Assembly (NCBI RefSeq): GCF_019320115.1
Contig: NC_089593.1
Location: 8,818,126-8,882,125, forward strand
Origin: Miscanthus floridulus
Taxonomy: Eukaryota; Streptophyta; Magnoliopsida; Poales; Poaceae
Reading direction: 5' to 3'
DNA: 64,000 bases
The notes under the pieces were generated by a model. It saw only the letters and a program-made list of their open reading frames with translations, had not been told where the DNA came from and did not search any database. Positions 23,745 through 35,275 of this stretch are shown in pieces. Positions within the stretch are counted from its first letter, which is position 1. Each line of letters begins with the position of its first letter. Made by a program: the position numbers and the translations under genes.

Positions 23745-24979
23745 ATCCCCACCAAACTCTAGGGTTTGTAACAAAGTAGTCTTAAAACCATATTTCTTTT
23801 ATATACCAGTGTTTCGATGGAGACTGTTAAGTTGAACATCGATCTAGAACAATAGTTTCACTCAGTCACAACTAAACAATGGACTAAGCCTTGAATTGAT
23901 AGTTTTGTATGAGGTGAATGTCACTAAAGTCCTTAGCTGATACTAGGCAGCAAAAGACATCCCCTCTATTTGAAGCATATAAGTCATACTTCAGTGACTT
24001 TCATGAGTATTTAGAGATCACCCAAATCTCATAGACTATGACCAACAGTCTGATTCATATAGGTGTGTTCCTCAAAAGATGTTCTGTAGGACAACATCTT
24101 TGCTTTGACAAGCCACTTGGAACATATTAAGGTAAAAGTCAGCATGCCTTACAGAAAGGAAAGATATGCATTAGAAATAAGTCTTACTAAGGATTTTTCC
24201 TCATAATTTACTACTAGCTTGTTTCACCGTCCTACTTCATGGGATCTCCGATCACATAGAACATGTTTCCACTACAGTAAATTTCAAGTGGGTCTCAAAC
24301 CCATCTCTCTCGATGCACTTTCTATCACATTGCGTGACAGATTCTTAGTGAACTGATCTGCCAGATTGTTAGACATGTGGACATAGTCCAACGCTATTAC
24401 TTCAGAGTTTCTCAATTTTCTAACAGATTTTAGTCGTCTCTTAACATGCCTTATGGACTTCATGTTATCCTTAGAACTGTTAACCTTCGTAATCACAGTC
24501 TGGTTATCATAGTTCATAGAAATAGTCGGTATGGGTTTTTCAACAACCGGTAAATCCATAAGGAGATCACGAAGCCACTTAGCCTTAGATCAAGCAGTAT
24601 CTAATGCTGTGAGTTCTGCTTTCATTGTAGACTTTGTTAAGATAGTCTGCTTGCAAGACTTCCAGGAGATAGCACCATCTCCAAGCGAAAACACATATCC
24701 ACTTGTGGCATAAAGCTCATCGGCATCAGAAATCTAGTTGGCATCACAATAGCCTTGCAGCACTTTCAGATGTCCAGTATAACAAATACCATAGCCCATG
24801 GTCCCTTTTAGGTAGCTCATTACTCTCTCAAGAGCACGCCAGTGATCATCTCCTGAGTTTGACACAAACTGGCTCAGCTTGCACACAACAAATGAGATGT
24901 TAGGCCTTGTTGCACTAGCAAGATACATGAGCTTGCACACAACAAATGAGATGTCAGGCCTTGTTGCACACAACAAACA
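23745..24979 (-). pseudogene. Y RNase H end, copy B (truncated)
   Basis: The same content, length (1,235 bp) and right-hand breakpoint as copy A, including the 54-bp MYLASATRP duplication. Frames at 24284-24559 and 24734-25045 carry parts of RNase H, broken by a stop in CDANW*. Copies A and B therefore descend from one rearranged ancestor. Confidence 0.85.
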
Positions 24980-25438
24980 GAGAGTAGGACTCGAACGAGT
25001 CCAAATTTCAGTAAAACAAATATCGTGTCTCAATTTATATTTCATTCAATATTTATGTTGCTCTAGCTCTTGTGTAGGTTCTCTATATATATTGATATCT
25101 CTAGTAGGTACCTACAGTTTGGTTTGAAGATAGAAATCGAAAGGAGCAAGTTCAGGGCTGTTCTGCAGAAACCGTGCATACCGGACATGTCCGGTATTAG
25201 AGCTCTGTGCTGAAAATATTTATTTTTAGTTCCAACTTTGTGTTGTAGGATTATAGCTTCTAGATACATTATTTATACCTTGTACACTGTGTGGCTAACT
25301 TGTGAGGGGTGGTACTACTCTTTATTTGGAGTTTTCAATTTGGAAACTCCCTTTACTAATTGTTTTCGCATTTAAAGGTGTTAATTTTCAGAAACGCCTA
25401 TTCACCCCCCCCTCTAGGCGGCATCCTAGGTCCTTTCA
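24980..25438 (+). repeat. X LTR 3' fragment, copy C (a 5' LTR)
   Basis: 459 bp matching copies A and B, but ending CTTTCA directly before a primer-binding site instead of the host spacer. It therefore derives from a 5' LTR of a full X element. Confidence 0.92.
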
Positions 25439-25440
25439 AT

Positions 25441-25456
25441 TGGTATCAGAGCTAGG
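25441..25456 (+). other. Primer-binding site of element X
   Basis: TGGTATCAGAGCTAGG begins two bases after the LTR end and is the usual complement to the 3' end of initiator Met-tRNA, with one difference from the common GCCAGG form. Confidence 0.9.
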
Positions 25457-25490
25457 TTCTCACCTAAAGCTTCACCGCCGTGAGAAAAGA

Positions 25491-27485
25491 ATGTCGACGC
25501 CTATCGAGTTGGAGCCGGTGCTTCTCTAAAATGATGGTTCAAACTTTTTAACTTGGTCAATACATGTACTCAATGCTTTTAGAGATATTAGTCCTCTTGT
25601 TGAGCATATTATGGATGCAAGTATACCTCTTTCTATAGTTGATTAGAGCAACTACAAAAATTTGTCAAAAGAGGAAGAGATATGCGTGCAACTCAATGCT
25701 AAAGCTATTAATATTATTTTGAGTACATTAAGTGTAGAGATTCAAGATGAGGCAATCTTCAATGGACAACCACCTCCGGAGAGTGCTCATCTCATTTGGA
25801 CTAGACTTTTTGATTTATATGGAAAATCCAAATGTGATGATACACTTGAGATCGAGTCAATAGAAAGTATGTCCATTGTGTCTTCATACAGTGAAGAAGC
25901 CTCACAAGACCTCAAGAGCGCCGAGCCGGAGCAAGAAGTGCAAGCAGCACATGACTTGTTGTCTGCCTGCACATACCGGACGTGTTCGGTATTACTACCG
26001 GACGTGTCTGGTATGGCCGAGGCAGCAGACCAGCAAGCAGCTGTTTGCAATGATGCTCAAGCCCAGTGGTGACCAAGTGATGAGTCAACCTCAGTATCTC
26101 ATGATACTCATCACTTGTGTCTCATGGCCAAGAAAAGCAAGAAAAAGAGTAACAAGAAAGATCAAGAAAAGGAGAAAGCACAAGTAGATGATCAAGATGA
26201 GAGTGATGTTGAAGTTGAAGACAACTACAACCTTGATCATCTCAACCGCAAGGACAAGTTCATCATCATGAAGATAGTTGAAAAGAATGATGAGCTTGAA
26301 GAAGAGATTGAGAAGCAAGAGCAATCACTTCAAAAGCAAGAATTGTTTCTCATCTCCAAAATGGAAGAACTAAAGGCTCTAAGTGAAAGGTATGAAAAAT
26401 TGTCAATTGAGCATGCTTTAGTTACTAACTCCTCTTCTAATGTTTCACAACTAGAGAAGGAAAACTTTGAGCTCAAGGCAAGGCTAGATGAACTATCAAA
26501 CAAGTATAATGTGCTACAAGCAAATTATGTTCATCTAAAGTGCTCTCATGAGGAAGTAGTAGAATCAAGCATCATGCTTGAGGTGGCTCATGAGGTTATG
26601 ATTACATCGGTAAAATTTTCTCAACCTCTCACACATCCACTCACTAGTACACCATCTCAATTAAATGTTTCTTGTACTAATGAGTGTGCTCCTTAAGCAA
26701 GCCAATCTTTGATTGAGCTAAATCTCATAGAAAACATAGAGCTCAAAGAAGAGGTGAAAAGATTAAAGAAAGATATGATTCGATTGAAGGGTAAGGAGAA
26801 AGCACAACCTTCTCAAGATAACCGTGATAACATGGTGAAGAAGCCTGAGAAGGGTTCAAACCTTGCTTCCTCCAAAGCCCAACAAAAGAATCACATCTCA
26901 AACAAGGCCAACCCAACCAAGAGCAAGAAACATGGAAAAAGGATGTGCTATGGTTGTGGATTGTATGGACATGAGTGGGCTATGTGTCCACACAAGAGTT
27001 GGGCCGACAAGGTTGAAGCCGCCAATCAAAAGGCCTCTACCAAGGAGGCCAAGCAAATGAAGAGTGATGGACAAAGCGCTTGTCTCATGAGCAAGAAATT
27101 GGAACATCTTACCAAGAAATGCCCAATGTACAAAGAGGCAAGAAAGGAAGCCCAAGTTGCAACAAGAAGATGCTATGGATGCAATAAGATGGGCCATAAG
27201 GTTGATGGATGTCCGTACAAGCAAAACAAGCATAGAGCAAACAAAGGCCGCATATGCTATACTTGTAAAAGAAAGGGGCATCTAAGCTATGAATGCCCAA
27301 ATGGTAACTCACCTAAGCCGAACACATTTGTTTATAATAATATGCTTAGAAAGACCACAAATGGAGTTAGCATTAGCAAGGTGATGTGTTCACCACAAAC
27401 TAGTGCTAAAGCCATTTGGGTGCCTAAGCACTTGTTGACTAACTCAAAAGGACCCAACAAGAGTTGGGTACCAAAGTGTGCTTAG
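25491..27485 (+). pseudogene. Gag of element X with coiled coil and three zinc knuckles
   Basis: ATG 25491 opens a frame interrupted by stops (25527-25529, near 25643, 26695) and at least one frame change. Open parts: 25662-26072 (gag N-terminal, with LIWTRLFDLYG), 26115-26696 (acidic/basic, then a long coiled coil) and 26709-27485. The last contains three Cys-rich knuckles: CYGCGLYGHEWAMC, CYGCNKMGHKVDGC and CYTCKRKGHLSYEC, and ends WVPKCA. Gag would form the virus-like particle. No protease, integrase or RT follows; the sequence breaks into a Y LTR at 27725. Either the polymerase part was deleted or X is a gag-only non-autonomous family. Confidence 0.82.
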
Positions 27486-27724
27486 GTTAATGATGTAGGT
27501 ACTTTATGATGAGATGAAGGCTTCGGGGTGATTAAGCAAGCAATTTGACAATATTCACTCAATCTATCAATCAATTTTTATCATAATCCCTTATATGATT
27601 GACCCGAAGATAATTCAATGAACATATCATATATTTCATCCTCACCATTGGTATCAAGTACCTAAACCTTTTAGGATAGTCACTTTGTTCATTTCGTGTT
27701 CTATAGTTCACAAATAGGTACATT
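27486..27724 (+). other. X sequence after gag, truncated
   Basis: 239 bp of AT-rich, stop-containing sequence downstream of gag; no protease motif. It ends at a junction with a Y LTR that shares TGTGGCACACC with the Y LTR copies, so the break has microhomology. Confidence 0.6.
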
Positions 27725-27911
27725 TGTGGCACACCTTTATCCTTTTCTCAGCTTCTCAATTTAGATAAATAATTTCCAACCATATAAGCTAAGTCAGCGT
27801 TCAGTCAAAATCCCGTATGGTATTAAACCATACAACACTTAATGTTACGCACCATAAAGTTTTATTTAATTGTTAAACATTATATGGACCAAGCTCATAT
27901 TATATCCAATA
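27725..27911 (-). repeat. Truncated Y 3' LTR (187 bp)
   Basis: Corresponds to the last 187 bp (plus-strand sense) of the Y LTR, ending ATCCAATA, followed by the polypurine complement at 27912. This is the 3' LTR remnant attached to the nearly complete Y coding region. Confidence 0.9.
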
Positions 27912-28450
27912 ATCCCCACCAAACTCTAGGGTTTGTAATAAAGTAGTCTTAAAACCATATTTCTTTTATATACCAGTGTTTCGATGGAGACTGTTAAGTT
28001 GAACATCAATCTAGAACAATAGTTTCACTCAGTCACAACTGAACAATGGACTAAGCCTTGAATTAACAGTTTTGTGTGAGATGAATGTCACTAAAGTCCT
28101 TAGCTGATACTGGGCAGCAAAACACATCCCCTCTATTTGAAGCATATAAGTCATACTTCAGTGCCTGTCATGAGTATTTAGAGATTACCCAAATCTTATA
28201 GACTATGACCAGCAGTCTGACTTATATAGGTGTGTTCCTCAAAAGATGTTCTGTAGGACAACATCTTTGCTTTGACAAGCCACTTGGAACACATTAAGGC
28301 AAAAGCCAGCTTGCCTTACAGAAAGGAAAGATATGCATCAGAAATGAGTCTTACTAAGGATTTTTCCTCATAATTTACTACTAGCTTGTTTCACCATCCT
28401 ACTTCACGGGATCTTCGATCACATAGAACATGTTACCACTATAGTAAATT

Positions 28451-30384
28451 TCAAGTGGGTCTCAAACCCATCTCTCTCAATGCACTTTCTATCACATTGC
28501 GTGACAGATCCTTAGTGAACTGATCTGCCAGATTGTTAAACGCGTGGACATAGTCCAATGCTATTACTCCAGAGTTTCTCAATTTTCTAACAGATTTTAG
28601 TCGTCTCTTAACATGCCTTGTGGACTTCATGTTATCATTAGAACTGTTAACCTTCGTAATCACAGTCTGTTTATCACAGTTCATAGAAATAGTCGGTATG
28701 GGTTTTTCAACAACCGATAAATCCATAAGGAGATCACGAAGCCACTCAGCCTCAGATCCAGTAGTGTCTAATGCTATGTGTTTTGCTTTCATTGTAGACT
28801 TTGTTAAGATAGTCTGCTTACAAGACTTCCAGGAGACAGCACCATCTCCAAGCAAAAACACATATCCACTTGTGGCATAAAGCTCATCGGCATCAGAAAT
28901 CCAGTTGGCATCACAATAGCCTTTCAGCACTTTTGGATGTCCAGTATAACAAATACCATAGCCCATGGTCCCTTTTAGGTAGCTCATTACTCTCTCAAGA
29001 GCACGCTAGTGATCATCTCCTAGGTTTGACACAAACCGGCTCAGCTTGCACACAACAAATGAGATGTCAGTCCTTGTTGCACTAGCAAGATATATGAGTG
29101 AACCAATGATCTAGGAATATCTCAACTGATCCCTTGCTATCTTTGATTTTTCCTCAATAGCACACTAGGGTCATAAGGTGTAGGAGCAGGTGCACAGTCA
29201 CTGAACCCAAAGTGACTCAGCACCTTTTCCACATAGTGGGTTTGTAACAGAGTTATCCCACCATCACCTTCTCTTAGAAGCTTGATATTAAGAATAACAT
29301 CAGCCTCTCCCAGATCTTTCATCTCAAAATTATTAGTTAAAAATCCCTTCACCTCTTTGATCACTTTGAGGCTGGATCCAAACATCAGTATGTCATCAAC
29401 ATATAAACACAAAATAACTCCTTCACCCCCATCATACCGATAGTACACACATTTGTCAGCTTCATTCACAACAAAGCCAGCAGATGTTAAAGTTCTATCG
29501 AACTTCTCTTGCCATTGCTTAGGAGCTTGTTTTAGGCCGTATAATGACTTTAATAATTTACACACTTTGCCTTCTTGACCATTTGCCACAAACCCATCCG
29601 GCTGATCCATATAGATCTCCTCCTCCAACTCTCCGTTTAGGAAAGCTGTCTTAACATCCATTTGATGAACGATAAGACCATAAGAGGCTGCCAGGGAAAG
29701 CAAAACTCGAATTGTGGTCAATCGGGCAACCGGTGAATAAGTATCAAAGAAATCTTCACCTTCCTTTTGAGTGTAACCCTTAGCCACAAGCTTTGCCTTG
29801 TACCTCTCAATAGTACCATCAGGCCTAAGCTTTTTCTTAAACACCCATTTGCACCCTGTAGGCTTGCACCCATAGGGATGATCAACAATTTCCCAAGTTC
29901 CATTGGACATAACTGAATCCATCTCACTCCGTACTGCTTCCTTCCATAAGTTAGCATAAGGAGAGGAATATGCCTCTTCAATGGTCGTTGGTGTGTCATC
30001 CACAAGGTACACAATATAGTCATCACCAAAAGACTTTATAGTCCTCTGTCTCTTGCTTTTCCTGGTGACTATAGTGTCATCCTCCTCAGGATTTTGCACA
30101 TAGGGTTCCTCAATTTGTTCTATCGGAGTAAAATTTTTATGCTCACGGGAAATTATAAATTCATGACTAGTTGTGCTAGGTGCATTTTTCATGGAAAACT
30201 CATTCTCAAAAAATGTAGCGTCTCTAGATTCCATGATTGTATCAACAGCCATCTCAGGAACACTAGAGTTTATAATTAAAAATCTATAACCCACACTGTG
30301 AATAGAATAACCAAGAAAAACACCATCAACAGTCTTTGGTCCAAGCTTTCGCTTTTTATTTATTGGCACATTCACCTTTGCCAA
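28451..30384 (-). pseudogene. Y reverse transcriptase and RNase H (Ty1/copia)
   Basis: RT is open at 29137-30384 (415 codons): the post-integrase piece (GVFLGYSIHS), then WEIVDHPYG...CKWVFKKKLRPDG, AKLVAKGYTQ, QMDVKTAFLNGELEEEIYM, SLYGLKQAP and the catalytic LYVDDILMFG. RNase H is open at 28451-28987. Between them a one-base frameshift near 29137 and two TAG codons break the frame. The full copy lacks the 54-bp duplication seen in copies A and B. Inactive, but only lightly damaged. Confidence 0.9.
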
Positions 30385-30429
30385 ACAACCCCAAGTTCGC
30401 TGGTAAGAGAGATTTAATCTCTTCTTCTC

Positions 30430-32394
30430 TCATTCCTTGAATGGTGTAATTTCTTTGTTCTTTGTGGGCACTCTATTTAGGACATGACATGCTATCAAAA
30501 TAGCCTCACCCCACCATTCCTTAGATAGTCCCGCAGTCTTCAACATGCCATTAACCAAATTAGTTAGAGTGCGGTTCTTTCTCTCTACAATCCCATTGGA
30601 CTGTGGTGAGTATAGTGGCGTCCTCTCACGAATAATTCCATGCACCACGTAAAACTCAGAAAATTCATTTGAGAAATATTCTCCCCCGTGATCGGACCGC
30701 AAACGCTTGATTTTCTTCTCAAGTTGATTTTCTACCTCAGCTTTATAGACCTTAAAATAATGCAACGCTTCATCTTTTGTTTTTAATAAATACACGTAGT
30801 AAAATCTAGTACAATCATCTATAAATATCATGAAGTATTGTCTACCGCCTTTAGTCAATTCACCATTTATTTCACATAAATCAGAATGAACGAGTTCTAA
30901 AGGTGCCAAGTTCCTCGCCTCAGCAGCCTTGTGAGGCTTGCGCGGTTGCTTTGATTGCACACACACCTGGCACTTAGAATCTCTGACTAAGTTAAATTTT
31001 AGGATTAAATTTAGATTTGTAAGCCGCGTGAGACAGCCAAAATTAATGTGACAAAATCGTGAATGCCATATATTCGACTCATCCAAAACAATAACATTGT
31101 TCATTACTTTATTACACACATCATCAAGCAAAGATAAGCGGAACAAGCATCCGCAATCATAACCTTTTCTAACAAATATTCTATGTCTCGACACAACATA
31201 TTTATTGGACTCAAGCACAATTTTAAAGCCATCGCGACACATCTGAGAAGCGCTAACAAGATTCTTCTTGATGGAGGGGACATGCTGCACTTTCCTTAAT
31301 AGCATCGTCTTTCCCGAAGTAAACTTTAGAACGACCGTACCAGCACCAAGAACACGCGCATGCGAACCGTTTCCCATCAGCAAGGCTCCACTCCTGCCGG
31401 CCTGATAGGAAATAAACAAAGAAACATCAGCACACACATGAATATTAGCACCACTGTCCATCCACCACTCAGGTGAAAGACAAACTGAAAGAACAAAGGG
31501 TAAAGAATTACCATACCCAGATATTCCTCCTCCAGTCTCACTAATAACCACATTTGCTGATTTCTTTTTTTGTTTGTATTTGCGGTCTGGGCACGCACTT
31601 GCCCAATGCTCATAACTCCCGCAAACAAAGCATCCTCCACCTTTCTTGTTGTTTTTCTTCTTAAACTGTGTGGTCTGCTTAGGCTTTGCATTGTTGTTCT
31701 CTTGCATGTTCTTCTTCTTTTTATTACGAGATGCAAATGACTTTTTCTTCTGCACCATATTGGTAGCGGAAGACCCAACTCCTTTTCCACAGTTGTCTTT
31801 TGCTCTCGCCCTCTCCTCAACATCAAGAGATCCAATAAGCTCAGCCACGCTAAACTCTTGTCTGTTGTATTTTAGAGAAATAGCAAAATTCCTCCAAGAA
31901 GGTGGCAACTTAGCGATTATACTGCCGGCCACAAACATGTCAGGCAACAAACATGGGAAATGTTCTAGTTCCTTTGCCAGTACTTGTATCTCATGAGCCT
32001 GTTCGACCACAGAACGGTTTTCAACCATTTTGTAGTCATACAGCTGCTCCATAAGGTACAACTCATTACCAGCATCAGAAACCCCAAACTTTGCCTCAAG
32101 AGCATCCCATAATTCTTTGCCTGATGTGCAAGATATGTAGTTTTTCTCATACTTGGAATGAAGTGCACTAATCACGGCGCCTCAAAACAGGTTATCGGTA
32201 GCCAAGAACTTTCGCTCCTCCTTAGGAGTAAACTGTTCAGGCTTCCCCTGTGCGGCGTGATAGCAGTTCATCGTAACCAACCACAATACCATCTTTGCAC
32301 GCCATATCATAAAATTCTTGCCATCAAAATTATTCGGCTTCAAAGCGACAGCAAATCCACTGATAGAAAATTGCCTATGATTAGGTTTTTGGAT
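30430..32394 (-). pseudogene. Y gag, protease and integrase (Ty1/copia)
   Basis: Open at 30430-32175 (581 codons), plus the gag start at 32182-32394 separated by a TGA near 32178. In order: gag (FDGKNFMIWRAKM near the start), zinc knuckle CFVCGSYEHWASAC, protease WWMDSGANIHV, integrase zinc-binding HSRFCH...CQVC, catalytic Asp in HSDLC, Asp in RSDHGGEYF and Glu in PQSNGIVERKNRT. It ends TPFKE then TGA; the reading continues into the RT frame after this single stop. The gag coding begins almost at the LTR boundary and no Met-tRNA primer-binding site is visible, which suggests a small deletion at the 5' end. Confidence 0.9.
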
Positions 32395-33377
32395 TGTTAG
32401 GAATTTAGGCATTTTCATTATCAATTTAATCCAGAAATATAACATCAGCAGGTTTGTGACAGCATATATGTGCATGTGTATATTTCTTATGAACGCTACA
32501 GCATGCATAGATTACATACTGATTGATACAGTAATAATACAAAATACAATAATCACAGAGATTAGACTGTACCCAGCGGAGGGTCCCATACTGAGGGCAT
32601 CGTAGGCTCCATTCGCACTAGTCGACATAGTGCGTTGCTCAAAGTCGTGGACCACAGTCGATGCAGGAAGGTGTTCGCAGTGCAGTCCTACGAACGGATC
32701 ACCAGGAAGAAGACGCCTTGACGTTCCTGGAGAGGATGGATCCAAGAGCGATCTCTAGGAAGAAGATGGACGAGCAGTCGCGGATCGCTCCCCAAAAACC
32801 TAATCGCCGCTCACCCCGTGCAGGATTCTCAGGCGGACGAGGGTTTCGGAGGCACCTGCTCTCCCGCTCCTCCGTGCGCGCAGAGGTACGGGACGGGGAA
32901 ATCAGAAGGCTGCTGATCTGTGGTTCTCTCGGGAGTGGTTGCGGAAGATGAGGTCTGGACTGACGGAAGACATGATATATGGCTGCTGACGGGGAAGAGA
33001 AGACGAAGGCAGCGGAGAATCCCAAGAGACGGGAAGCAGAAGAGACGGTAACTGACGCAGTCAGTTCACCTCCACCATCAAGGAGCGAAACTCCCGTGAT
33101 AATGTGGATTTAAGTGGCAAAAGACTGGCCACGCCCGCTCGCTCTGCCTGCCTACCACGCCCACGGCCGGCGGCGGCGGCGGCGCGCGCGTGTGGAACGC
33201 CTTTATTCTTTTCTCAGCTTATCAATTTAGATGAATAATTTTCAACCATATAAGCTGAGTCAGCGTTCATTCAAAATCCCGTATGGTATTAAACCATACA
33301 ACACTTAATGTTACGTACCATATAGTTTTATTTAATTATTAAATATTATATGGGCCAAGCCCATATTATATCCAACA
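32395..33377 (-). repeat. Y 5' LTR (983 bp)
   Basis: Runs TGTTAGGAAT...ATCCAACA with ATTGA directly after it. It differs from LTR copies A and B by numerous substitutions and small indels, so the insertion is not recent. Confidence 0.93.
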
Positions 33378-33426
33378 ATTGATAAGTCCAAATAAATTAA
33401 CCATCATCAGGAGGCTGCTAACGAAT

Positions 33427-33584
33427 ATAATAACAACTCTTTTTTTGGACGTTAAATAGGAGTGGCGTACCCCTACTAGTATTTTATTAAGGACAAGTTA
33501 GAAAAAAAATACATTACAAAGAGAGATAAAAGGGAGCAAGTGGGAGGGGGTTCAGGATACATAAAAGAAAATAATAACAACTCT
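33427..33584 (-). mobile_element. 5'-truncated LINE 3' end with 14-bp target duplication
   Basis: The insert 33441-33570 begins with a T-run (reverse poly-A) and is flanked by exact ATAATAACAACTCT at 33427-33440 and 33571-33584. Length (130 bp), tail and variable-length duplication fit target-primed reverse transcription; the internal GGCGTACCCCTACTAGT is typical of grass LINE 3' ends. Confidence 0.88.
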
Positions 33585-33595
33585 CGTAAGTCGTA

Positions 33596-33894
33596 GAGGT
33601 GTTTGGTTCTCATGGACTAAAGTATTTTGCACTAAAATCTACACTTTAGTTGGACTAAACAGCTAAATACTTGGACTAAAAGTGGACTAAAATCATTTAG
33701 TCATTTAGTCCACAAAACTGGACTAAAATGAACTAAAAGGTGTTGGAGACACCAATGCCTCTTATTTATTGCCCCCTCTCTCCACTTTAGTCAATTTTAG
33801 TTCAAGAAACCAAACACCACTTTAGTCCACTTTTAGTTCATAGACTAAAGTGGACTAAAACTTTTAGTCTATGACTAGAGAACCAAACAAGACC
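33596..33894. mobile_element. MITE with GTGTTTGGTT termini
   Basis: About 299 bp, ends AGGTGTTTGGTTCTC and (reversed) GGTCTTGTTTGGTTCTC. The interior is full of repeated GGACTAAA / TTTAGTCC motifs, giving strong self-complementarity. This end type is common among grass MITEs; the target duplication is unclear. Confidence 0.78.
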
Positions 33895-34569
33895 GTAAAC
33901 TATATATACCGATACTATAAACTATATATATGGGGTTAGGGTCAGCTAACATGTGTAGGTACAACTGGATAAGATGTAGAGAGTAATAGATAGATGTATA
34001 TATGATCGAGCCGCCGGCCGGCTGCTTGAAAACATGCAGCAGCACGCAGCTGTTTTCAGGTTACAATAAGACAAATGTATGTGAAATTTTTGGTCTGAAA
34101 AGCTAAATAGGATTTATAAACTCACTCCTGTATTAGATGTTGATTTCGATTTCGACTTGATTGCCTGCAACTACTACGTCACGTCTCTGCCTCCTAGTTA
34201 ACAAATAATCTGCCTGCCTGCTACCTGTATTATATTATTACATATACATAGCCCTCTGCATGATTACTTTGTAATGAGGCCAAAACAAAACCCTGATCAT
34301 GTTCTGTTATCTGTGTGCCATCCATCGATCCAAGATGGATGCCTATATACATCAATCATATACAGCCATTTCCATGCATTGCATGATACATACAATCCAA
34401 ATTGCTCAATTAGCAAGCTAGTAGCATCTAAATAATGATCATATGCGTGCAAGCCGAGCACAGCTTATACATAGCCTGGATTAGATTCGTATGCATGTTC
34501 GGATGTTCCATTCGTTAACCCGCAGCCAATTGATGATGAATTAACTCTCTACAGATGAATTAAGGGAAT
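33895..34569. other. Intergenic, nothing recognised
   Basis: AT-rich sequence without gene, repeat or element ends that I can support. Confidence 0.5.
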
Positions 34570-35275
34570 GTACTACAATACAAGTGCTTGGACGCACAAT
34601 ATTGTGTCAATATGAAAAATGATGTTTATATTCTTCACGACAAATAATATTAGACGACCATACACTAGTAGGTATTGACTCTGATTTTGGTCATACCGAT
34701 AGAGGCCGCATCGCTCGAGGTCACACACGCAGTGAAGGAAGATCTCAACGTCGATGTGGACCAGTAGGTCGACGAGGCTAATTAGATGCTCGTTCTTCGC
34801 CCGTGAAACCTGCAAACACCTCCAGGGAAGACCTAGCGGGGAGACGCACGGTGGGGGTGTTCTAGGATTGGCAAGGTCACTTAAAACGCGGGCAAATCCC
34901 ATCGAGAGAAGTGATGGACCAGCAAGAGGGTTGGAAGAGCTTGAGATAAAAGATAAAAAAAAAGGTAAGGTAGATTGATTTTGTCCATTGTGTATTGAAT
35001 ACCTCAACCGGGCATGACCCTCTAATATATATAGAGGGTGGGGACTTATCCCAATGGAAACCTTCCAAGGATGCAATCTGTAAGTTTTCCATGAGATCGG
35101 AGGACTTTGGATCAGAATTGGAAATAGGTAGAGTCGGATCGGGAACGTCGGAACTTCCGACACCCAAACCAACTCCCGAGACCTGGGAGTCTCACGCAAC
35201 TAGAAACTTCTGACATCTCAACCTCCCAAGTAAACTAGTAATTTGCGCATGCCCATGCGCGCGTGATAACATCTT
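34570..35275 (-). repeat. Degenerate LTR-like fragment
   Basis: On the minus strand it has a CTCGGGAGTTGG...GTCGGAAGTTCCGACG block resembling the X LTR GAGTTCCGACG repeats, then CTCTATATATATTAGAGGG (TATA-like) about 130 bases downstream, then a leader-like sequence. No ends or target duplication are seen. The open frames across it are not genes. Confidence 0.4.

Larger units (their letters stand above)
19885..33382 (-). mobile_element. Ty1/copia element Y, rearranged, TSD ATTGA
   Basis: The outer limits are 19890 (TGTTAGGAAT) and 33377 (ATCCAACA), flanked by ATTGA at 19885-19889 and 33378-33382. The element is on the minus strand: 5' LTR at 32395-33377, gag-protease-integrase-RT-RNase H running leftwards to about 28450, polypurine tract beside the 3' LTR. 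The interior has been expanded by a tandem duplication of X and Y sequence, so the span is 13.5 kb instead of the expected roughly 6.5 kb. Confidence 0.9.

Noticed and set aside
34573..35199. 208-codon minus frame
   Set aside because: It covers a TATA-bearing LTR-like fragment with CTCTATATATATTAGAGGG and has no protein-family features.
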